Source: Henricia sp. BOLD:AAB3569 (Eukaryota; Echinodermata; Asteroidea; Spinulosida; Echinasteridae). Taken from it: a DNA stretch of 64,000 nt. Shown piece by piece: positions 36,201-48,200 of the stretch (its first letter is position 1; each line of letters starts with the position of its first letter). The position numbers were made by a program, and so were the translations under genes. The notes below the pieces were generated by a model, which worked only from the letters and a program-made list of their open reading frames with translations, had not been told where the DNA came from and made no database searches. The DNA lies in the NCBI GenBank assembly GCA_037783545.1, contig JBBELK010000024.1, positions 3,162,001 to 3,226,000 of the forward strand, given 5' to 3'.

Positions 36201-39200
36201 ATTTGATGCCAAATGTTTTACTCAGGACAAATATGAATCCATTGCTGTATATATATATATATATATCTACAATACAACAAAGTGTTTGGTTGTGCTAGGT
36301 ATTGGGAGTTTTGAAACGCTAGTTCCCTCGGCCTTCGGCCTCAGGATCTAGCGTGTCAATTTCCAATACCTGGGGAGCTAATATTGACTATTCACCCTCA
36401 AACCATGTGATATTTGTATATTATATACCTCATGCGTAGATTCCTGTCATCTGATTGGTTAAAAGCGGGGGCATTGAATCGGCTAGACCCGGCGCGTATA
36501 TGCCCACCGGTCAATAGTCTTTGCCATGCCCCGGGCATTTAGCGGGTTCCGGACGCGCGCATTACATGTGTTAGCATAGCTATAGCTGTGCACCAACTAT
36601 GCAGCTGTGCGCTTCACGTAAACATTCATCAGGACGGTAATGGCGGAATCTCTACGTCATTTGGTCGTCTGTCGTAGATGATGAAGTCCTTAAGAAAGTA
36701 AGAGAAGTGGCCTACAGTGAAAACTGTGTCAGGTGAAATGTGCTACTTAAGTGCCAGGTGATTATGCTACAATGTTTGCTGTAAATATACAACTTTTCCG
36801 CCGTAGACCAGCTTCCGAAATCGAAACGCGAAGGACCACTGTCATGACTGTATATGATGTCTCGTTACTTTTAACCAACCAGATGACAAAAATCTACACA
36901 TTCGGTATATAAAACAAATATTGACTGCTGTTTATTCGGGTCATGGTAAAGATTATAGGCCCTCGGTAATCTCGAAGCCATGACTATGCCCCTCGGCTTC
37001 CGCCTCGGGGCATAGTCATGGCTTCGAGATCACCTTGGGCCTATAATCTTAACCCTGCCCCTCCCTGCAGTCAATATTTGTATACTATGGGATTTCTAGT
37101 TTGGCTTTAAGGGTGGATTCACACAACACTTTTCACACATCACACATGTTAATTTGATGCACGTTGTTCTTATAAAATGGGATGCAAAGATAATTTGGGG
37201 TAAATCTATTCTCTGAAAATCAAACAATGACAAAAACACTTTCAGCCTAAATTGATAAAGTGGTTTTCAGTGTGTCATTCACTCCTAATTCCCTCCGTGC
37301 CATGTCTTTGAAAAGGACTTCAAGTCTACGCGCTCAACGCGTAAAAAATTCACCCTAAGTATGACTTACTTTAACCTTTTAGATATCAAGCCATTCTTTA
37401 TGGACAGTCTTGAGGACGTATACGTCTTGCAACAAGGCACTGCAATACTAAGCTGTAAGGTCTTGTGTGAACCGCCACCTATTGTCAAGTGGTATCGTGA
37501 CGAGGACATTATTCTAAACGACGACCGGATCCAAGGAACGTACAAGGAGGATGGAACTTGCCAGCTTGAGATTAAAGATGTGACGTTTAAGGACATCGGA
37601 GAGTACGAGTGTGTGGCTGAGAATAAGATTGGCAGGGCGAGTTGTCGACTCTATCTGGATGTAGCAGGTGAGTGGGAGTTTAATTTCCTGATTTGCTGCT
37701 TGTTGAAAACAGTTGGATTTGTCACAATTTCATTTCAGTATCTCAATTTCAGTTGAAAGATTATAACTTTCAAAGTGTTTTGTACTGGGGTCGGTTTCAT
37801 GGCGCTGCTCAAGCGTTAGCTGAAAACATGCTTGTTGTGCTAGCTTTACCGCTATTTCACGACTACGACGTGCTTAAGCATGTGCGTGTTTCGAAACGGG
37901 CATTGTTGCATCACTAGTGTTTAGCAAATGTTGCCTCTGAAGCTACCAAATGTTTAGCAGTGCTTAAGGTTACGGTCTCCATGAAATAGCCGGAGCCTTT
38001 GTTAGCACAAAATCGGCTGCTAAACAGCTCCATGAAACGGACTCCTGGTCCTTGTCCAAGATTTACACTGTACACTATGAACAGCCTTTTCACAATACTC
38101 ACAATAAGTTGGGGTGTACGCAGATATTTTATTGAGGGTATGCATTCCGCTGGAATGATTTTGTATATGATTAAACAATTGTATCTGCATGACAGACACA
38201 CCTTGTCACAGGATACGCAATAGGTGAAAACAGCCATTTAAATGGAAAAACAAATCCAAATTTGACAACATACCAATATCCCTAACTTGTGAGTGGTGCA
38301 GATAGCCTTTGTACAGAATATTCTCAGAGAATGTTTATGTTTTGTGCTTCACAAACATTAAAACCGCACATCATACATTCGTTTTGCTATTCACACAACA
38401 TTTTATTTATTGCCTGAAGAAAAAAATTTTTTTTTTTAAAACTAGCTGGTAGTGTGAAATATTATGTCAGTGTCCATCTCTACATAAGATGCAAAATAAT
38501 GTATCTGCCGGTATCTTTGCTGTGAAATGATAAATGGCAGTTTGGAATCAGATATAAATGATATCGATGTTTGTCTTTTCCTGAATTATCTATACCTAGC
38601 TGAGTAAACTGTGGAATCAACCCATTATGGCTTGACTGCATTGCATCTAAAAAGTGTAGTCATTCTAATTCCAATTTTCTGAAGAAAAAAATTTAATTGC
38701 TGGTTGAGTGTCAGCATAGAAAACAAATTATGCTAAACTGTAGAAGCATCCAGAACAGAGGAGTACAGAAATGAAAATATTTAATATTTTAGGCAACACA
38801 TTTTTGTATTGGTTATTTCCTTTATAATTTTTGTTTATATGTTAAATTGCCTTATGGGTCATTCTATAAATTTGGGGTCCAATTTTTCTTTCCCTCGTAC
38901 ATCTGACATCTTGTAAAATGTTGTAGTTTGTAAATTCAGGACATATTCTTTAAATCCTCTCTATTTCAAAGAGTGATTACTTAAAGTACAATTCATAAAA
39001 ACATGTTTTGAAGGCATTTTTAATGATACTTGTATGGCAAATAGCAGTATGCCAGGTGTAACGGGGACAGAAAAATGTCACACGTTGGACCCTAAATTTA
39101 TAGAATGACCCTTATGTGTTTTGGTACATGTGTTTTGGTAGGATGTCTGTACGTTAAGCAGAAGGTCCGCGGTTCGAATCCCGGTGGAGCCAAGTTGTTT

Positions 39201-42200
39201 TTCACTGCATCCAAATTCCCAAGCTCATGGACATTTGTCCACATTTGTATTGAGCATGAGTATTAATTTTTAATAAACATTTGCATTTTTCTAACTATGG
39301 AGGCCGGAGGCCACTCAAGGGTGTGGGCTGCAGGACAAAGAATGAAGTCATAGGGATAAAAGGTATCTCCTTTCAAAATTTGGTTTGTACTGTGATGACA
39401 CGGTAGATAGTGGAGGTAGTTTCAGGTAGGCTAGGCAGAATTTGTCATTGTACTAGATGATAGCTTGTTTTTATTAGAGCTAGAACATTTAGTCTAAAGG
39501 CCCGTCTACACGAGGACCAACATGAAGTTAGCATATCTGGACTGCAGTTGGTTGCTGCCCACACATGACAGGCGTTCTTACCTGCTATTGGCCCGTTTCT
39601 CCAACAAGCTCCAACAAAGTCGGACAATTGCTACATGTTCCAACATGGACCAACTTGTTGGATGATTGTCTGGCATTGTCTGGAGTGGCGTCCACACCAT
39701 CCAACTTTATGTCGGCCGACATCGTCAGGCTCGTGTAGACAGACCTTTAGAGTTCACTTCTTTGTCTGTGCTAATATGTAGTTAATCATCTTAGAGGTGA
39801 CCTTTTTGGGTTCATGCAGTGTTGTTGTTGAGGTTCTTTCTAGATCTTTTGAAATAATGCAAAATAATCAAGTGATGACGGTAAAGAAATTGTCAGATTT
39901 GTAATTCTTTCAAACTTCAAAACTGTAATGTATCCAGAAATGTCAGAATTACATGAACCACAAACCCCCATACGTGCACTATGCATACACATATTTCATT
40001 GTCCATCTAGAACCACCCGGCATCATCAAGGGTTTCCCCGATACGAGTGCACCGGCCGGCGAACAGCTCCGTTTGGATGTTCGTATCGGTGGCGTACCCG
40101 AACCAGACGTGATTTGGTATAAAGATGAGCGCCCTCTATCACCGACTAGCAAGTTTACGTTCCTGTTTGAAGGCGAGGACATGTGTTCCCTAATGATAGA
40201 TCAAGCGGTACCTGATGATGAAGGGCTGTATAAGATGACTGCTATCAATATGGCTGGTGAAGTGTCACATTCAGCCAAGGTCACAGTGCCTGGTGAGTTC
40301 ATTGGCTTGACACAAAATCACTTGGTTTTATAACAATAAACCTTCATGGGACATTGGCAATGGAGGCAGAGGCCAACTTGGAAACTCAACAACTTTTTCA
40401 CTCAATTTCAGCATCAAGCATAGTGACCAACATGTCTCAAAATAGAAAGGTGGCAAATTGACCACTCTCACAGACGCCATCTTCTTAGGTAAAATGCTAC
40501 TGCGTATTAAACTCCATCAAGTACGCGCATGCACACCCTGGGAAAATGTTCCAAACGCGCGCGCGTGTTGCTCGAACTTTGTTCGAAATACGGCACAGCC
40601 GATGCGTGTCATAAAAATTTACGCTCAAGATCCTGATGCACGTGACAATTTGTAGGAAGTGACGTCATTTGAGAGTGATCAATAGGAGAAATTGTCAGGA
40701 TTCCCCTTGTAGTGGGAGAGTTTGAGAGCACGGACTAGTAGTCGTAACTTGCACTGTAGATAAACACCGAGCTGGTTTATCAACCTGAATGAACCTGCAT
40801 TCACATGTTTCTCAAACGGCCTTAAGTGCAGGATCTCGGGCAGAGTGGTGCACCCTGCCTCAGTGGCTCTTAAGGAGGCTGGTGCAGTCAGCCTTGTCAC
40901 AAGAGATTCTTGCAGTTTTTAAAGCGTATATTTTTAAACATAACTTTTTTTTTCTTATTTGTGTTTAGTATGAGCTTGTGTAGTTCCATCCTAACATCAA
41001 CTACTCTTCTATATCCTTGTCCTTTTTGCAGATCCTGAGCAGTATTTCTTTTCTGACAGTTCTGTAAAGATAAAGAAAGCCATTGCAGTAGAGGATGAAT
41101 ATAAAGTCTTAACTGAGCTTGGCAAGTAAGCAGATCCGATGATCGATCATGACAGGCATGCAAATGTTTAGCTGGTATCCTCTTTTTTGGTTCCTCATCA
41201 TCAGTCTAACTGAAAATTAAAATATTTTGTGCAAAACCAACTGTTGATATTTCTCTTTTTTTGACTCGGTTGCATGCCAATAAACCCTTTCACGGTTATC
41301 GACGCCATCTTGTTCACAGGGCACTTCGAACACGATTTGCATGCGAGAATCGTAGCTAATGCACAGTGACCTAACAATGCATTCGTATATAATCAGTGCA
41401 TGCACACAGCAACGCGTATTCGAACTGCCCCTGTGAACAACATGGTGTCGATAACCGTGAAATGGTTTATTATCAATCGTTCAATGAGAAAAAGTGGTGT
41501 TTAGATTGAAACGAATAATATTGATCCACCGCTTGTGTGTTTAAAGATGGATCACATTGACAAAATGGATCAACTTCTTGGATTAACAAATTTGTTGGCT
41601 TTTGAATGAGATATCCGTGTCAGTCAGAATTTATGGTGGGAAAGGTACAATTTTGGAAAATTTGCACACATTTGCATACATTTGCATACATTTGCATGCA
41701 TTTTCAGAACCTTTCTGTTTAGGGATTTATTTTGACATATCTAATCACATTTAAAAGCTTGTATTACAAGTTATTTCAGATTCAAGCATTGTAGATAAGC
41801 AGCCTACATGTAATAAACCAATTTTGTTGATGGAAACATCTTGGCAACACCTTAAATTTGGCAGAAACATGTTTTCACAATTTAGTATGCCTGATCTGAA
41901 GTATTCAAAATCGCCATATACATGTATACCATACTTTATATATTGGTTTTAACTTTGTCTCTGCTGCTATTATAGACCGTATCGAATAGCCGCCATTTTG
42001 TGGGGCAGTTCATTTGTTCCTTGAGGACATGCATGGTTGCACATATTGTGCTTCCATTGTTGAACGGTTTAAGTAACAAAAGGTGCCCCACGAAATGGCG
42101 GATATTCGATACGGTCTATACAAACTATCAAATGTTTAATTTACACAATATATGGTATGGTGCCTAATTACCGGAAATGAATCATCCAAACTTAGGATGA

Positions 42201-45200
42201 GACCCTCACGATTGATCTGTCATCCCAAGTTTGATATTTAAATTTGACATTGTGATCATTAAACAAAAATTAATTGGTGACATGATTATACTTTGAATAT
42301 TATTTTTGGTTTTCAGAGGAGCGTACGGAGTTGTGAGAAAGTGTGTGCACAAAAAGACGGGCAAGGAGTTTGCGGCTAAAATCATCCACGTTAAGAACGG
42401 CATGTGGCACGACCTGAGACGCGAGGTGTTAGTTATGGGAATGCTTGATAATAAACGACTCATCAAACTCTACAATGCTTATCAGACTAAGAAAGACATC
42501 ATCATGGTTATGGAACTGTATCCTTTTATTCATGACGGAAATAAATTCCATTCAGCAAAAATAATGATTGAAATACAGCAACTGGGTAAGTCAGTTTCTT
42601 TCTTTTTTTCATTCATTCAAGCTTTATCTGTCTTTGTATTTTTTGTCAGTTATTGTACACCACACATACAAAACAATGAAACTTTGAAAAGTAAAAACAA
42701 AGAAATTAATCTGAAATTGTGGCACTTATTTTCACTCCAATTTTGCATTAACTATGAAAATGGAACATTTTAATTTTCTTTGCCAATTGAAAAGTAAACG
42801 AAAACATTGGAATTTAAAATGTAATTATGGCAAAGTGCTGCAGTTATGTTACAAAGGACTTTGTTGCATGGGGTTACATTTGACCTCCAATAACCTTTCA
42901 TAGCCTGCTCTGCAGCAGCCAAATTGAAATTGAAACTGAGACCAACATTTTGTTTAGGACCTGGCTATACAGTTAGGTTCTATTATAATTGACCCAACTG
43001 CGTATTTTACTGAAAATAAATGCAACTAAATCATATTCAGGAGAATCAGGAATATTTTGTTGAGCATTGTGCCTGTTTAAAGGAGCGTGTTCAGTTTCGT
43101 TTTTTTTCCCCTCCAATTTGGATGTGGAAGCAAAAAGGTTGGTGTAATGTACTGCACTGCTTTATGGAACGGATAAATTAGTTTACAAAACATTTGTGGT
43201 TTTTGGACGATATCCTTGAAAATATACGGATTAAGAACCCAAACTTTCAGAATGGTAATGAGAAAAATATGACAAATGATATGGTATCAAAGTCTCAACA
43301 CCCATGGGAAAAATGGGGGGTTAAAAAAAATGTGATCTAGACACGCTCCTTTAACCACTTGATGCCGGAGGCCATGTAAACGCGCCAAGATTTCTGCATC
43401 AGTTTAGCGGAGAACTAGTAAACACATTTAGGTGAAATTTGTTTGTTACTGCTTTTAACGTCTACACTCGTAGTAATTTCTGAGGGAAATGTCCAAAACA
43501 GTTCATAAAAAAAGTTACATTGGGGTATACAATGAGAGTGCATCGTCGTAACAACAATACTTTACCGTGGATAGTTAATGAGTTCAGTTGTTTTCCTTCC
43601 TCCATGCTTCAACTAAAAATAAACCCGCGCCTAAGTACAGCAATGTCTGAAATAATCCCTGCATTACCTGGTTAACTGTACAGTACTGCATGTACTGACA
43701 CTAGAGGGCACTTTAATAAATACATGTACATGTACCAGCGTATTGTGCTGTTACAGATACCCCTCTTATTGAAGTGGAATATGCTGTTTCTGGTCACAAA
43801 GTTCACACACAAAACACACAGTCATCACACACAGGAATTTAGAACAGTCCATTGATCTAGTATCAGGGCCTTAATGCACCCACTGTACACAGCAAACCAT
43901 TATGTTATTGTAACCCACCAACCCAAATTCACCTGTTGTTATTATGAGTTTTGCTAATAATTGATTGGTTAATGGGACAACGGGGAAGTACCTGTCCTAC
44001 CTAGCTTTGGTCTATTGTTATAGATCATTGTAGTAAACATCAGAACCACCTGAGTGACCTGGGGGAACCCTATGGAACTCTCTTCATAGAGTAAGTGGTA
44101 ATGTTTATTTTCAACTGTGGAGTTGACTTTTTACTTAAGTACCACTTGTAGCCTGGGTGTGGCAAGACTTAGTGGTGAATGGCGTAGGTGGATTGCAAGA
44201 ATGCAAAATGAACTTGAACGGCAGTTGTGCCTAGTGGTAGATATACTCTTGGTACAGACTTACTCATTACTCATTACCGCCGTATTAGTTCGAATCCGGC
44301 ACAGACAGCCTAGTACTACAAGGCTTGATCATGATCCAACTTTCCACTTCAAGGTTTGTGAGCTAGGGGACATTTGTGCACATTTGTTTGTGTGTACCCA
44401 TGGTGTACCCTACAATGTACCCTACATCTGTTTCCTTGCTCTATGGAATAATAATCCCTGTGTTTTCTTGCTGTGTGTTGTATCATGGAGGAAGAAACAG
44501 GTTGTATATATTGTGTATATTTTGTAATGCAGGCAGATAGTTCCTGTTCATGTTGGCCTTGTGTCTATACCATGTACAAATTAAACCATACCCAGGTTTA
44601 ATGCACAGTCAATACATCATCAGTATACTAGCGACACTAGACAGTGGTTTGTGTTGGTAGACATATGTGTGGGATAGTTTGTGGTACATGTATATGTTCA
44701 TTTTTATGAACAAATTTAATCGGTACCCTTATTTCACTTTGTACAAACAAAGGGCATGTTCTTCCCAAATAAGAATCTGTGCAAACCAATGTGCATAAGG
44801 GAAAAAAAAATTTTTTTCGAATAGACAGTATTCCTGAACGCGTAAGGCGCTATCAAGTGGCCGCGCCCATCGTGCGTTATGTTCGAACACAAAACGCGCT
44901 ATGCGCGCACCGCCGTCCCAAACGTTTACTTTTAATGGCTGGGACGGCCCCGCGCTCCGCGTACGCTATTTTTCCCCACGGACGTACGTATATATAATTC
45001 TCCCATTTTCCACTGTCAAACTGGGCATTTTCCCCCAAGTCATCTAGTTCGAGCGCCCTCACAGGAATACGGTCTATTGGCTTATTCCAAATGTATTCCA
45101 CTTCAGAATGGCGTCTTAATAAATGCGCAAACCACAAAGGACCCAGCGACAAATGCCAGGATAATAAAAAACACAGCTAGAAATAGCAGTGAGAGTTAAA

Positions 45201-48200
45201 CAGCTGGCAAAGTCTCTCAGGGAACTGCAGTTGATGCAGGACTTAATGATTTGTGACATGACAGCGTTTCAAAGGTTATGACTGCCCATCATTCTTCCCC
45301 ATGGCTCTGGCCGTTTATGTCCGCTAGTTCTACCTTATGCACACTGCGCATTCATCATAACATAGGCTATACACAAGTTCAAAGTATATTTTATCAGGTG
45401 CATGAGGCCCTGATATTTGTAGGGGTTTTCATGCAACAAAATTATTGTGTTATGGGCCGTCCAAAGTTATCGACATTTTCACAGTTCTAGAGAAGTATTT
45501 TTCAAGACCTCCCCTTCCTCCCTCTGAAATACGTACTACTTATAAACATTTTTGTCACTACCATGAAATGTCAACATTTTAAAGTCCTATGCAGCCCTCG
45601 ACCTACCTCCCCCTTTGTAGAATCATGACAATTTTGGATTGCCCCTTACAAGACAAATGTGTTACAAAAAGCTCAATAATTTCAACCATTTTTGTATAGT
45701 TGATTAACAAGTCTCTAAGTTTTACTATGTATTTATACCCCCCAAAAAAATTCAGTGCAGACATGGCTTGCAGGGTTCTGTAAATACCGATTGGTCTTGT
45801 TAATTGAATCTACATGTAGTAATTTAATTTGATTGTTTGTCTTGTGAAATAATTGAGTCATCAGGTTCGTTTGTCTTTTAAATTGTTTGCCCAAAATTCC
45901 AGCTTGTAATTCACACTAGTGTGAAAATGAGGTTTTTGTTATAGGAAACGGCAAATGCAACCCACTATTTCCTTGCATATGTTCATAGCAGTTTCCTGAT
46001 GTACGTTTACATGTTCCTAGTATACCGAGCAACAAAATAATGCAACATTTTCTCCACTTTTTAATTAAAAAGTGGAGAAAATTTTGCATTCTTACAGTGG
46101 GAATTTTTAGCACGCAGAAGCTTTATGCAGTCAAGCATAACGAAGCTGATGTGATTACGTGTATTTATATATCAACTTGATTATACATTTCCCAATTCTT
46201 CAATTTTAGTGTAATTTTGGATAGGCCCGGCAATAATTAGGACTAATTAATCAAGCATCTGTTTTCATAAATGACATCTAATTCTGCTTGTTTTCAGATG
46301 AAATTCAACTCATTTTATTGTAAAAAGTAATTGACATGAGACTGGTGTAGGACAGTTTATACACTTCTTATGTCTGACAGTACTGCATGATTTATGAGGT
46401 CGCTGTGTGATTATAGGATCAATTGATTAAAACCAGTTTCACTTCCTGCTTTGAAGGCCTAGTTCATTCAGAAATGGGTCATTCCATGAAAAACGGGACA
46501 CAGAGAACGATTACCCTCAGCATATAAAGAATATATGACCTCATGAATCGAACACCACCTTTATCTGTTGATACTACCCAAAACATAACGAGAATGATTA
46601 AAAAACTAGTGTGATCTTCTAAATGCAAGTGTGACATTTTGAAACTTTTGCTCAAAATGGAACAAAATTCGCTCATAATGTAATTTGAAACGATAAATTC
46701 CATATTCTACAGCTGGGTAAAATCAGCAACTACCTTTTCCAGAAAGAAACTGGTCAAAAAGACTTGAAATGTAATCGCAACAGATGAAAAATGCCTAGAG
46801 TTCCCCCTTACGTCGTGAACAAATTTCTTGACTATGCTACCAAGACATGTCTAATACCCTTTGTAAGTTATTTCAAATATTCTACATTATTTTGCACATA
46901 AATTTAACTTGAAAAGACAATTTTTACTGCATCAAAATGTCACATTTTGGCTTCTCTTTTTATATTAGTTCAGACACTATACTAAAAGTGACGTACATGT
47001 AACTTTTATTCAGTCAAAACACTCAAAATTGTATCTTGTTTACATACATATATAGATCTTTTTAAGCACCAAAGTGGTCCAATTCTGGTCTATACGTGTA
47101 TGTAGATGACCAAAGATGGGCGGTTTGCAGAAAATGTAAAATAGACCTTCTGGTAGTAGTATGGTGTTTGGACAGTTATCACACATAGTCTAAGGGATTG
47201 TCAAGATATCATGTTAACTTTCTTAAAATGCTGGTTAAACTCGTCTCTGTGACAATTTTTGGCGAAAACACTGAAGGGTTTTAAAAATGGTGTCAAAACC
47301 AGTTTTTTGTTTTCCCGTAGAAGATAAATTCTGGAGCTTTGCATAGAATATGGTTAGTTTATATTTTAAGGATAATGACATTGGTAATGTGTACCTGTAT
47401 GTATTTGCTTTAGTAGTCTATTGCTTTGCAAAAATGGGTTAACAGTCAATAGACCGTATTCCTGAACGCTTGAGGGCGCTCGAACTTGGGGTGATTTGTG
47501 GGGAAATGGGGGGCAAGTCGCGTACGTGGAGTGCAGGCCCCTGGTGCGGGCACATATTTCCATTAAAAGTAAACATTTGAAACGCGCAGCGCGTAGCGTG
47601 TTTGTGTTCGAACATAACTTGCGATGCACTTGACAGCTCCCTCATGCGTTCAGGAATACAGTCTATTGTAATGCACACATGGGTTGCCAGTGTAATGTGT
47701 AAAGGAAATAAATTTCGTACTTAACAGATTTTTCTGCTGAACAGCTTTATGAAATCATTCCCTGGTGGCAAAATAATTTGTAATAATTAAGGTCCTCCCA
47801 GGTTTTTTATGTATATATTAATCCAAAACGTGACTTTCCTTGACCATATTTTGACTCAGTGTCTCAGGAGGTGAACTGTTTGAGCGGATTGTATCTCAAG
47901 ATCACATCACAGAGACTGAAACTGTGCTCTTCATAAAGCAAATCATTGAAGGCGTCCATCACATGCATCAAAAGAACATCGTCCATTTAGACCTCAAGGT
48001 AATGATGTGATACTAATTAGGCCATGCACCGAGTTCTCACAAGCCTGCACAAAAACTTGTGTACAAGCACAGATATCTATTAATAACAAGATAAGAAACG
48101 ACTGTGTTATTGAATGGCACATCACCGTAACCAGTTTCAGGCAGCTTGGAACGCGTGTGCGTGTAGCGCGTTTTGTGTTCGAACATAACACGCGCGGTCG

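Larger units (their letters stand above)
36119..37382 (+). other. Intron 6, GC-AG type, with two hairpins
   Basis: Contains a TA microsatellite at 36248-36266, the hairpin at 36297-36371 and the MITE at 36906-37086. Confidence 0.7.
37668..40010 (+). other. Intron 7, 2.3 kb
   Basis: Holds the repeat at 38070, the MITEs at 38855 and 39496 and a tRNA-Asn-like SINE at 39136. No gene. Confidence 0.7.
40293..42316 (+). other. Introns 8 and 9 around exon 9
   Basis: Carry MITEs at 40457, 41279 and 41971. The rest is AT-rich with no gene. Confidence 0.7.
42518..47859 (+). other. Intron 10, 5.3 kb, inside the kinase 1 domain
   Basis: Holds copy C of the 280-bp repeat, the paired MITEs at 44820 and 47448 and the palindrome at 46041. 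No gene or extra exon recognised. Confidence 0.75.

Noticed and set aside
37361-37756. Ig5 frame read through both splice sites
   Set aside because: The extra residues at both ends are intron; the phase-1 boundaries 37383 and 37667 fit the neighbours.
39136-39192. tRNA-Asn gene
   Set aside because: The 5' half of the tRNA is absent and the tail matches the SINE at 60854.
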